Positions 56,301 to 63,376 of a DNA stretch of 64,000 nucleotides are shown one piece after another; within the stretch, counting starts at the first letter, position 1; the number at the start of each line of letters is the position of its first letter. The notes under the pieces are model-generated. The model did no database searches. It was given only the letters and a program-made list of their open reading frames with translations, and was not told where the DNA came from. The stretch lies in contig NZ_CP085154.1 in NCBI RefSeq assembly GCF_022788695.1, positions 1,798,001-1,862,000 on the forward strand, given 5' to 3'. This DNA is from Pseudosulfitobacter sp. DSM 107133 (GTDB lineage Bacteria; Pseudomonadota; Alphaproteobacteria; Rhodobacterales; Rhodobacteraceae). Both the position numbers and the translations under genes were made by a program.

Positions 56301-58963
56301 AGTTCGCCGTCAACGTTGTTGTCGCCCCAGACCCTGACGGTATCGCTGCCTTCACCGCCAAAGAAAACATCTTCGGCCAGCGCACTGCTGACCAACAGAT
56401 CGTTTCCGGCCCCGCCATAAAACCTGTTTTGCGCAGCGCTTTGACCGCTGAACAGTTCGTCGTCGCCCTTACCGGCATAGACCGTCTGTCCGAAATCACG
56501 CGAAGTGTAGATGATGTCGCGCCCGATTGACCCGACAATGCGTTCGACGCCTTCGAGATAGTCAACGCCGTAGCGGTCACCGACAACAACGCTGGTTTCG
56601 TATTTCGACACCTGCTGCTGGCCGGGAACCTCGGTCGGCAACAGCACAATGCCCCCCGGCATGTCCAGGACGTTGACGGTCGAGGTGCCGGTTGTCAGGA
56701 AGTCGACGAAATCGACGCTGACATCATAGTGGCTGGTGCGTTCGACCGCCGAATATTTGACGGTGGAATGGCCCTTGAGGTCGGAAATATAGTCGTTGCC
56801 CAATCCGGCAACATAAACGTTGTTGCCGGTGCCGCCATCCAGGAAATCATCGCCAGCGTCACCGATCAACGTGTCACTGCCAGCACCGCCCAGCAGGATG
56901 TCATCGCCGCCCAGGCCGCGAATTTGGTCATTCTGCCCGCGTCCGTTGATCTTGTTGGCGTCATCCGAGCCGATCAGCACATCGCCAAAGTCTGTGCCGT
57001 CTATGTTCTCGATCCCGAACAGCACGCCAACGGGCAACACGTTGCCTGCAACGGTCCGGCCCACCGGATCGGCATCAATGGTGATCGAGGTGGGGCGATA
57101 GGTCAGCTCTTGGGCTGTGCTGCCAAGGAAAATATTCAGCGCGTACAGGCTTTTGCGATAATCCACGGCGTCAATGCCGCCAGTGTCATAGATGTAATCC
57201 AGCCCGCCGTTGCCGGCGCCCGAGATATAGGTGTCATTGTCAGGCCCACCCTGAAGGTTGTCGCCCACGGCCTTTTGCAGGTCGATTGTCAGACTGCCGT
57301 TAAAGCTGCTTTCCAGCTGGTCCGCACCGCGACCTGTCACCAGAATATCATACCCAAGCGCCCCGATGATGCGATCGTTGGCGCCGTAAGGGTTGTCAGC
57401 TGTGGCGATGCCATCGGCCGTCAGTTGCGGCACGCCGGCAATCGGGGGCAGGGTGGTTTCGGTCGGTGTGACGCGGGCCAGTTCACCGTCCAGCGATTGT
57501 GTGCGGATATAGGTTGCGATCTTGCGCAGGTCCAAAACGTCGTCGGCAAAGGCAATCAGTTCGATATTGACCAGCTCGTCGGTGCCGGTGTTCATCTGGG
57601 TTGTCGTGCCCGCGATATACGAGATTTCGCGATAGTCGACGACAAACCATGTGCCCGTCGCCAGCCCGTTTTCCAGCTTGCTGACGATTCCGTAATCGTC
57701 GATGTTGCCGTCATACACAGCCATGTCCGGCCCCGCTGCGGTGTTGGCACCACCGTCCAGCAAATCGTCGCCGCCGCCGCCGATCAGCATGTCACGCCCT
57801 TCGCCACCGCGCAGCGTGTCGTCATAATCACTGCCGGTGATGATGTCGTTGCCCGCCAGCCCGTCCAGATTGAGCGCGCCGAAATCGTTCATCGACCCGT
57901 ACAGCACATCGTCGCCTGCCGTTGCGACGGAAAAGTCTACCGGGAAGGTCGCCGAGCCCAAAAGGTTTTCGATCTCGGCCAGCGGCAATTTCAGCTTTTC
58001 GGTGATGAATTTTTCCAGTTTGGCCAAAAGTTCGGTCTCGATCCGTGCGGCAAGGCCGTCCAGAATGTCGAGATCGGGCAGGAACGACAGGATTTCGTCC
58101 GCCGCGTCCTGCAACAGGTCGTTGATACCGGTCGCATCCAGAATGGCCTCAAGCGCCCATTCCGCCGGTTTCAGAAGCCAGCCGAAAATCGACCCCAGCG
58201 CATCCAGAACCGGACCGACCGCGTCATAGACCTTGGACAGGGGCGAAAACAGCGGGGACAGGGCATCGGCGACATCTTCCAGCATATCGGTGGCTGTCTT
58301 GATCACGTCAAAGCCGTCGAATTCGATGAATGCGTCCAGACCGTCAAAGTTTTCCTGCAAGGCACAGACCAGTGCCACTGCATCTTCGATCTGACGCGCG
58401 GCACTGCTGTTCTTTTCCGCAGCGATGGCCAGCTGAAGCTTGTAGCCGTCTTTCAGCTCTTCGGCATCGTCGAACAGATCGAACCCGGTGGTAAACGCCT
58501 GATTGGCTGCCGCAAGGTTCTGATCGGCCACCGCCAGTTTGCGCGAATAAACATCTGCGACAAGGGCGGTGCGTTCGGAATAGGTCGAGATTTTGTCGAG
58601 TGCCAGATCAGTCTTTTCGATGACCGTGGCCACTTTGTCTGCAACCTTGGTGATCTCCTCAAGCTTGGTCTCGATCGTGTCCAGCTTCTTTTTGGTGCTT
58701 TCGGCCACCGTCTCGGCGATCTTGCCGACCAGCTTGGTCGGTCCGACCTTGGAAAAGACTTTGGCGATCACTTGAAGCTTGGTTGCGCCAGCTTCAAGAT
58801 CGTCACGTTTGTCTTCAAGGGTCGCGATAGACTTGAACTGGTATTTCAATGCCCTGAGCGGGTAGCGGGCCAGTGATGTCGCTGCGTCCACAGTATACAG
58901 GCCCGATGCCAGATCCCGCAGGGCAAGCGCGGCCTGAGCCTGGGTTTGTTCCGTGACCGACAT
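50393..58963 (-). CDS. Giant RTX exoprotein, 2856 residues, with Ig-like and DUF4214 modules
   Basis: A very long Ca2+-binding exoprotein. Residues about 1-340 form an alpha-helical N-terminal domain with heptad-like stretches (ETKLEEITKVADKVATVIEK) and an amphipathic region. From about 345 to 2250 come many RTX blocks (GGxGxDxLxGG) interspersed with non-repeat segments. Around 2280-2460 are two or more Ig/cadherin-like repeats (DxDGLGxxxxQWLRDG). Three DUF4214-type modules follow at about 2520-2760 (LYQATLGREPD, LYRNVLDRDPD, LYQNVLGRAAD). The C-terminus (VLDGGNGNNTLAGGANADRF) matches the 650-residue protein. GGAG precedes the ATG. No type I exporter is nearby. The function may be adhesion or S-layer-like. 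Confidence 0.88.
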   Translation of the reverse strand: MSVTEQTQAQAALALRDLASGLYTVDAATSLARYPLRALKYQFKSIATLEDKRDDLEAGATKLQVIAKVFSKVGPTKLVGKIAETVAESTKKKLDTIETKLEEITKVADKVATVIEKTDLALDKISTYSERTALVADVYSRKLAVADQNLAAANQAFTTGFDLFDDAEELKDGYKLQLAIAAEKNSSAARQIEDAVALVCALQENFDGLDAFIEFDGFDVIKTATDMLEDVADALSPLFSPLSKVYDAVGPVLDALGSIFGWLLKPAEWALEAILDATGINDLLQDAADEILSFLPDLDILDGLAARIETELLAKLEKFITEKLKLPLAEIENLLGSATFPVDFSVATAGDDVLYGSMNDFGALNLDGLAGNDIITGSDYDDTLRGGEGRDMLIGGGGDDLLDGGANTAAGPDMAVYDGNIDDYGIVSKLENGLATGTWFVVDYREISYIAGTTTQMNTGTDELVNIELIAFADDVLDLRKIATYIRTQSLDGELARVTPTETTLPPIAGVPQLTADGIATADNPYGANDRIIGALGYDILVTGRGADQLESSFNGSLTIDLQKAVGDNLQGGPDNDTYISGAGNGGLDYIYDTGGIDAVDYRKSLYALNIFLGSTAQELTYRPTSITIDADPVGRTVAGNVLPVGVLFGIENIDGTDFGDVLIGSDDANKINGRGQNDQIRGLGGDDILLGGAGSDTLIGDAGDDFLDGGTGNNVYVAGLGNDYISDLKGHSTVKYSAVERTSHYDVSVDFVDFLTTGTSTVNVLDMPGGIVLLPTEVPGQQQVSKYETSVVVGDRYGVDYLEGVERIVGSIGRDIIYTSRDFGQTVYAGKGDDELFSGQSAAQNRFYGGAGNDLLVSSALAEDVFFGGEGSDTVRVWGDNNVDGELLFGDDNRTAVLAGTDVLDLSKSNFSWHVYLNPVAPNGSLVGKASLASVFDDDPLYIQPTLGVNGTVKKLPGVMVPGETYPGTPIGLRVADPNTESPGGSVENIGEFEHIIGSDNRDIISGGSPDGAMLLDGRGGDDVLYAAQMFSSTLIGGDGNDVLGTFNHTLGNETPVAFFDPALRASMEGGAGNDTFVAGDFREVFDGGDDTDLLTYEVSTKGVTANLQTKLLDGGYATGDILIGGIENLTGSQFNDSLTGDAGDNEIVGWDGNDTIRGMAGNDELFGNDGNDQLFGGMGSDLLHGGNGGDLLDGGEGTDAASWSLLQNHPKGGISRLTNDLSGVSADLQSGIAGNDTLVSIENLIGGVGDDSLFGDSIGNLLSGNKGNDLLEGRGGDDLLIGAEGDDTLRGGAGNDFMTAGAGTNEIYGDTGFDTLDYSILTYGITVVMAGVGSRTGESSGVVNALTPAPFYVWADSLTTTTGPTDLAGDIIQTGTTETRYTYQRFDQGTDDPSDDTFRQEDPITPERIWKLDPYFAETPGDLNEVRFLPDTLKPEQQVVVIDSFVDSTDIFESIEMLVGSQGDDSFLGNSENTTFYGATGADTIMGGGGIDTSSYAYSEAAVSINLQTATANGGDATGDILSDIENLIGSTYGDSLTGDANDNVIEGGAGNDTIKGGAGNDTAVFAVASTDVIVARTATGVRIIVEENGVILEDDHLADDVELIRFTDRTLTLAELSGLIITGSELSEEITGTAIADNLLAGAGNDTVFGRGGNDNLYGETGNDSLLGEGGNDTIDGGAGADTLLGGTGDDLLIGGAGLDRFDGGAGNDIFVIDNPDEITTEAAGGGSDTVRASVSAVLQANVEGLELTGTANLTGRGNALNNTLTGNSGANQLVGLAGNDVLDGGTGLDTLVGGDGNDTYISRDGLDTIVETATGGRDAIHAFVTTTLTGNIEDLALMGTENIDATGNAQNNAMAGNAGDNLIVAKRGDDTITGSAGNDTLRGDEGTDQVVYDFDLADAQFDFDTPGFILISKPDGVDRLEGIETFVFADQTISTDALRLQVLPEQHVQLYAASYFENDHAIDMSRAGGGSQFLNVGSASQGSNRNNEFHFATAFLDNGGRAMFGGQSINNLPVAVVNNFKVDFSGGNTTMMSVFGFVKPLLDILDAPWGYWETNIFNGDDRIVGSYFNDTLLGFAGDDTVFGGLGDKERYDVSDTGNIPSPRPSTIRQPGATTDDVTDLVHDGDDLIYGEGGNDQLDGGTGNDTIFGGTGNDRLWGGAVSNKKRLSTDPETLRDTGADSLDGGDGNDTIEGGGGNDTMTGGAGDDSFVLTMGMGHSIVTDFGRGNDTIDTSKLTQQQRDAITDVVRPDGKRLITLGDGSTLLMTLGADNELAEGAVSISGTPVQNGTLFADVSELFDADGLGTLAFQWLRDGTAITGAKAASYTANQQDVGHNLAVTVSYTDGNGFAERVVSQSTDTVANVNDPVQGRLLIGGNAVVGTTLSADMGDLSDPDGLGVFSAQWLRDGVPLGGARGLTHVLSAADLGAVISVTVQYADAFGQAEQVSATQQYRVVETLFDGTTANSTVEGTVADETFLGWGGDDRISGGGGRDNLWGGNDNDTLYADSFQAVYEMETAATVYRLYQATLGREPDRVGQIGWVTQLSSGAIDLGRATNGFINSLEFQKIYGALDDSAFVTLLYRNVLDRDPDAGGLAGWLSAMEDGAARLNVVLGFSESREFINNTAATATAYTIGRDTASWSDDVFRVYQATLGRVPDAAGFAGWSDNLVNGTPLVDVVSGFVRSREFQNTYGALDNSDFIELLYQNVLGRAADAGGLAGWLAQLEGGATRAQVVLGFSQSGEFRKATAAPLETWMRAQGPDDVLDGGNGNNTLAGGANADRFIFDASAKGSNIVLDLEAWDTLVFENFGYANDAAVRAHMTQQDADVVFIDQDVHITLLNKTLNQISDDMIQI

Positions 58964-59444
58964 GGTGGCGCTCCAATAACTGTTTCAAAAAGATGCCCGG
59001 ATTTCGGGCGGTCTCATTTCTGAAAAGGGGCATGTAGAAACGCCGTTCCAGCCGGAAGGATCGGTTTGCCCAATCCCTGAATATGACGAACGAGAACACA
59101 AATTTATCAGCGAATATCCCCAATCAGGACCGCCTGACGGGCCGAGAGTCAACTAATTGTGACTTTTTGATGGCAGTTAATTTGTGTGCGGCGCTGCTTC
59201 GGTCCTGGCGCGATGCGGGGTGGGTTAACCCGGGGTTGGATAGCGGGTCGCCTATACAACCAAGCCTGACGCAGCACCTGAACCAAGCGTATCTGCGCGC
59301 GAAAGTAGAAACATGTCGACCGGTGTTCGAACAGCACAAAACGCGTGCGTCTCTCGCACGTCCATTAGGGTCCTGACCTTAACATGGCACCGCGCGCGCC
59401 AAAACCTCAACCAGCTTTGGGAATTTCTAGCAAATGAGGGGAAT

Positions 59445-59469
59445 TGGCTCCGACGGTAGGGAACGGAGC
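59445..59469 (-). other. Putative attachment-site core resembling a tRNA 3' end
   Basis: Read on the minus strand, 59461-59445 gives CCCTACCGTCGGAGCCA, like the T-arm/acceptor end of a tRNA ending CGGAGCCA (as remembered for alphaproteobacterial tRNA-Asn). It breaks off upstream into unrelated sequence. An alternative reading is a small GCTCCG/CGGAGC hairpin (59447-59452 with 59464-59469). Confidence 0.35.
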
Positions 59470-59547
59470 TAAATTAAGATTCACCCATATAAGTTATTGT
59501 TTTACTTATATTACGCCGTTTCCCTTGTGTTCCAGTTTGACGGTTTT

Positions 59548-59583
59548 GTGTGACATTCTGTGTGACAATGCGTGTGACATATC
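59548..59583 (+). repeat. Three 12-bp direct repeats GTGTGACA(N4)
   Basis: GTGTGACATTCT, GTGTGACAATGC and GTGTGACATATC in tandem, period 12 bp, 26 bp past the stop of the AAA+/M41 gene. They could be arm-type integrase sites or regulator-binding sites. Confidence 0.7.
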
Positions 59584-59608
59584 TTGACGTTTCGGTAGCC
59601 ATTTTGGC

Positions 59609-61762
59609 CTATGCTTTTCGCAATATCAAGTGAGCTTGTAGATCGCGCGGGTATTGCACTGAGAACGGAGCCTCATTGGTTGTTGGCGCATCCTTCCCTT
59701 CAAACACCGGTTCTTTTACGGCATCCATATTCGTCGCCGCTTCCAACAGTAAATCCAACGCCCGCCCCTCTATCTCGCGCGCTTCAAACAAGGTGTCCGC
59801 GATTTTCATCAGTGCGGGTTGATTGTCTGAAAGCAGCGTCGTCGCCTTTGCCTCGGCGGCCTTCAACCGTTCTGTCGCTCGGCTAGCCAGGTCATGCGGG
59901 ATATCAAAGGGGCGCGGCGGATGGGGGATGTCGTGCCAGAGCATTATGTTTTCTGCGAAGCCAAACTGGGTTTCGGCTTGCAGGGCCAACCGGGTGGCCT
60001 TCGCAAGATCGCTGTCGATCCCGCAGCCCGCACCGTTTGAGATTGAGTTGCACAACAGCTGTTCGGCCGCGCGGCCCGCGAGCAGCATTGCAATGTCGTC
60101 GTTCAGTTTCTTATCGGTCTGCATTATCCGTTGGTCACGCAGCACCGCGCCGCCTTTTGAGGTGACCCGCGCGAGGGTGGCGCGGGGCATCTTTAAAAGA
60201 TGCCCAACGAGGAGGTGCCCGGCCTCGTGGGCTGCAATCCGGCGCAGCAAGGGGGTGTCCGGACAGGGTAGATAAAGGTCGGCCGCTCGACGCAAAATCC
60301 TGTCCGAGATATTGCTCTTCACCTCGCGCGCAAGTGTCCGGGTTTTGCGTATAAAGTCATCAATTTCTGCCCCCGTCGCCCCGATCATGCGTGCCGCGAT
60401 GTGGCGTAGTTCGCGCGCCTCAACCACATCGCCGAGCTTGGCCTGTAGAAACGAGGTGATGGCTGCGAGGTTGAGCGGGGCAATCGCAATGTGACGATCA
60501 AAGCGCCCGGCGCGCACCACGGCCTCATCCACGATAGTCAGGTGGTTTGTGGCCCCGACAAGAACCACGCCTGCCGTCGCATTCACGCGATCGATTTGTG
60601 TCAGCAAGCCGGTGACGACCCCGATCATGTATCGGCTATTATGGACCTCACTGCTTCGTGCATAGAAAGCGTCGATCTCATCAATAAAGAGCACCGAAGG
60701 CGCGCTATTGATGGCCTCGTTGACAGCCATGTCGAGGGCGCGCAGCATGTCACCTTGATGGCCCGCTTTTTGACAATCTGCGTAGCTTGTCTTGATCAGC
60801 GGCAGGCCCGCACTGTTCGTAAATGCGGTCGGCAGAAGGGTTTTACCAGTGCCGGGCAGGCCATAAAGCAGCAGGCTGGATGTGACCTCCTCCCACGACA
60901 CTTCGCCGGCTTGCCAGGAATTTAAATCCTCTTGTAGCTGCATAAAAGCCGCGACGGCTTCTTCCTGTCCAAACACATCGCTGAGCTTTGGCCCCGCCTT
61001 TTGCGGGGCGGCGGCCGCAAACCGCGACAGGCGCTGTGCGACCTCGACAGCGGTATCAGCCTGGAAGGCCATGATGAGTTTTAAGGTCGTAAGACGGCAA
61101 AGCTTGGTGGAGGTCGGCAATGTCTCCACAAGCGCATCGGTGACACCTGGGCTGGTCGGCGTATGCGTCAGCGTCAGCACGCCGAGGATCATCTCGTGAC
61201 TGATTGGCGCAAGATTTAGATCATGCCCAACCAGGTCCTGCACTTGGGAAGAGGCGGTCTGCTCGGATGAGGTGAGCATCAAAACGCTGTGCCCCTCATG
61301 CAGGAAGCTGCGCAGTTTAACTTCCGCAAGCGCGATGATGGTCTTGCCGCTGGTGGCGGCCTCAGGGGCGCGCCAGATTTTGCCGGAGCGCCCAACCGCA
61401 AAAGCCTCCGGATATAGCGCCTGAGCCGCAGTCTCGACGATCTCACCCATATCGTGATCGGGCAAGGTGAGACAGACTGGCCGCCCATCTCGCATCATCG
61501 CTGTCAGGGCGCGATCCTCAAAGGTCTTGGCGAGCTGCAAGATTGCCAGAGCCTGCAGGCAATGTGCGCCGTTGAGCGGGGCGGGCGCCGGAGGACCGAG
61601 CAAGGGCGCGTCATCGGGGATACCTTCAGGCTCGGGCCAGCCCGGCACATCATCATCGACGTGACTGATCCGCTCAAAGAGATCACTGACAGTCTGGGCG
61701 TGCTCCAGCAGGTGGGACTTGGCAGCAGAAAAGCCGGGTAGTGAGGGAAAATTCTGGGTCAT
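59609..61762 (-). CDS. FtsH-like AAA+ ATPase with M41 zinc metalloprotease domain, no apparent membrane anchor
   Basis: A 717-residue protein with the FtsH core but no recognisable N-terminal transmembrane segment. Residues about 1-290 are an unrecognised N-terminal region. The AAA+ domain has Walker A GLPGTGKT near 300, Walker B FIDEID near 358 and the second region of homology VGATNHLTIVDEAVVRAGRFDRH near 424. The protease domain has HEAGH at 512-516 and the third zinc ligand in SDLAKAT near 582. GGAGG precedes ATG 61762. It is the last gene of a three-gene leftward cassette. Ordinary FtsH is membrane-anchored and about 640 residues, so this is a divergent accessory form with unknown targets. 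Confidence 0.88.
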   Translation of the reverse strand: MTQNFPSLPGFSAAKSHLLEHAQTVSDLFERISHVDDDVPGWPEPEGIPDDAPLLGPPAPAPLNGAHCLQALAILQLAKTFEDRALTAMMRDGRPVCLTLPDHDMGEIVETAAQALYPEAFAVGRSGKIWRAPEAATSGKTIIALAEVKLRSFLHEGHSVLMLTSSEQTASSQVQDLVGHDLNLAPISHEMILGVLTLTHTPTSPGVTDALVETLPTSTKLCRLTTLKLIMAFQADTAVEVAQRLSRFAAAAPQKAGPKLSDVFGQEEAVAAFMQLQEDLNSWQAGEVSWEEVTSSLLLYGLPGTGKTLLPTAFTNSAGLPLIKTSYADCQKAGHQGDMLRALDMAVNEAINSAPSVLFIDEIDAFYARSSEVHNSRYMIGVVTGLLTQIDRVNATAGVVLVGATNHLTIVDEAVVRAGRFDRHIAIAPLNLAAITSFLQAKLGDVVEARELRHIAARMIGATGAEIDDFIRKTRTLAREVKSNISDRILRRAADLYLPCPDTPLLRRIAAHEAGHLLVGHLLKMPRATLARVTSKGGAVLRDQRIMQTDKKLNDDIAMLLAGRAAEQLLCNSISNGAGCGIDSDLAKATRLALQAETQFGFAENIMLWHDIPHPPRPFDIPHDLASRATERLKAAEAKATTLLSDNQPALMKIADTLFEAREIEGRALDLLLEAATNMDAVKEPVFEGKDAPTTNEAPFSVQYPRDLQAHLILRKA

Positions 61763-61840
61763 GGCAGACCTCCAAAGCAGTGGGATGCAGGCCACGACGA
61801 CAGTGTCGTGGCATTGGTTTTGGGCGTGGGGCTGAGCTGA

Positions 61841-62407
61841 TCAGGCAGCGTTTAGCTGCGCGGGAGCCTCATCAAGCGTCTCGCTCAACTCGAGTGCGTT
61901 GAGCGCACAGCGCAAGCTCTCAAACGGGTGGTCCCGCAGACATGGGATCTCCGACAAGGCGATCTGCTGCTTTGAGGCCTTGGAGGCGCTGAACTTGACC
62001 ACATTATGGTGCAGTATCACCAGCGCCAGTAAATCGAAGGCATCCTGGCGATAGCCGCGCACCCCGCTGGCGTGGCGCGGGTTGCCATGGGCGACCTTGA
62101 ACCAGAAGGCGTTGTTCTCTGCGCTCAAGCGGACCTTGATCTGCAACCGCAGAGGGCGGTCGTCCAGATAGATGAGGCGGTCAAAAGCTTGAAACTCTGG
62201 CGACGGATGACTGTCGATGCCAAGGCGCATCAAGAGGCTATCGCAGAGCAGCTCAGCGGCGCTGCCAAAGCGTTTGGCGTGGTGGGACTTGGCCGCCGTC
62301 GAAATGTCGGGAAACGCGTGCAACTCGGTGAGCGGAACAAGCGCGTCTGCGCGCGGCGCGGGGTGGCGCGGCAAATCCAGCCCACGCAAGAAGGGTTGAG
62401 TGATCAT
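61841..62407 (-). CDS. Small protein with PD-(D/E)XK-nuclease-like motif pattern
   Basis: A 188-residue protein. Residues 45-93 show an arrangement typical of PD-(D/E)XK-fold nucleases of the group I intron-endonuclease type: KRFGSAAELLCDSLLMRLG with E52, then FDRLIYLDD with D76, then QIK with Q89 and K91, followed by YRQDAFDLLALVI. The assignment is by pattern only. AAAGGAT precedes ATG 62407. It lies 78 bp before the AAA+/M41 gene and 90 bp after the helical gene on the same strand, so it is likely co-transcribed with both. Confidence 0.6.
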   Translation of the reverse strand: MITQPFLRGLDLPRHPAPRADALVPLTELHAFPDISTAAKSHHAKRFGSAAELLCDSLLMRLGIDSHPSPEFQAFDRLIYLDDRPLRLQIKVRLSAENNAFWFKVAHGNPRHASGVRGYRQDAFDLLALVILHHNVVKFSASKASKQQIALSEIPCLRDHPFESLRCALNALELSETLDEAPAQLNAA

Positions 62408-62497
62408 GATCTGATCCTTTCGAAAGAGGGAGGGCGTGCCGAACGTCGCGCCAAGACTGGCGCTGACGTCCGGCACGCGACTGACAGGCGCGGTGGA

Positions 62498-63034
62498 TTA
62501 TGCCGCGCGTGCTGTAAGGGCCTCAGTCGGGGTGGGATCAGGGTCGTCATCGCGGTGGTAGGCGACAGCACCAAACCGCTCCAATGCAAAGAGTGCGTTT
62601 AGGGCCGTGTCGGCCTCAGCGATTATCGCATTTACAGAACGATCAGAGGCGGTCGCGCCGCGCACACGAAACAAGCCACTGTGACGGATGTAGCGCTCAG
62701 AAAGCGCAAGCATGTCGCAAAAATCTGTCAACGACAGGCACAGCTGATAGACCTGTGCGATCTGTTTGAGTGCGCGATCGGCGGCGCGGCGATTAGGGGT
62801 GCTGAGTACGGTCTCCAATGCCGCATCGAGTGCAGACCAAGCCTCATCGGCCTCGCTCTGGTACAGCGCCAGTGCTGGATCAAAACGGGCACCGCCAGCA
62901 AACTCCAAGTCGTTCTCTGACGTCACCGCGTGATGCGCCGCGCGCAGCAACCCGCGAAACGCATGGCTCACTGGTGTGTGTGAATGTGGGACTTCATGCA
63001 CGCCATTGGGCGTGGTAGGGATTGAATCAGCCAT
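62498..63034 (-). CDS. Unrecognised helical protein, first gene of the AAA+/M41 cassette
   Basis: A 178-residue protein of mostly helical character (RFDPALALYQSEADEAWSALD; RRAADRALKQIAQVYQLCLS; AEADTALNALFALERFG). It has no transmembrane segment and no motif I recognise. GAGGAGAT precedes ATG 63034, a strong ribosome binding site. As the first cistron it might encode an adaptor, sensor or regulator of the protease, but this is conjecture from position. Confidence 0.6.
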   Translation of the reverse strand: MADSIPTTPNGVHEVPHSHTPVSHAFRGLLRAAHHAVTSENDLEFAGGARFDPALALYQSEADEAWSALDAALETVLSTPNRRAADRALKQIAQVYQLCLSLTDFCDMLALSERYIRHSGLFRVRGATASDRSVNAIIAEADTALNALFALERFGAVAYHRDDDPDPTPTEALTARAA

Positions 63035-63376
63035 GTTGATCTCCTCGACAGATTGGCGTGGTGAGGGCGTTGTGGGAGTTACCGCTCCCGCTTCGCCCGG
63101 CTTACAGAACGCTGTGTTCAGCGCCGTCATTCAGAATCTATGGTTGAGATTGCTGGTTCCAAGAGACACCGACCGAGAAAATCGTGCCACGCACGCTAAG
63201 CCGCGGAAACGACTCGCGATTTTTCTAATTTTTTTTGATGGTTGCATGCTGTCGATGGATAGAGCAGAGCCAAGGGATTGCGTAAAATCGGCGGGAAGCA
63301 TGCGTAATTGGGCTGACCCTGCACTTTGGTCGAGCTCCCGATAGTATCACAGCATAGCTGTGAACAAGGGAGACAG
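63035..63376. other. Intergenic region with the cassette promoter and IS110 5' flank
   Basis: About 340 bp with no gene. The left part must drive the leftward cassette. TTTTTCTAATTTTTTTTG near 63221-63238 is strikingly AT-rich. The 100-150 bp before the transposase start is where an IS110-group element would carry its left end and bridge RNA; I cannot define the IS boundary. Confidence 0.4.

Larger units (their letters stand above)
58964..59608. other. 645-bp gene-free region between the RTX gene and the accessory cassette
   Basis: The part nearest the RTX gene holds its promoter and leader. A 97-codon rightward frame at 59083-59376 shows no family likeness. From about 59380 the composition becomes AT-rich. 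It contains a sequence resembling a tRNA 3' end (59445-59461) and three direct repeats (59548-59583), so it probably marks the boundary of a mobile island. Confidence 0.5.

Noticed and set aside
59083..59376. 97-codon rightward frame upstream of the cassette
   Set aside because: No family likeness, no ribosome binding site, and it crosses the presumed promoter region of the RTX gene.
59436..59470. Intact tRNA gene near the cassette edge
   Set aside because: Only about 17 bases of a 3' end can be matched; no D-arm, anticodon arm or T-loop is present, so it is at most a fragment.
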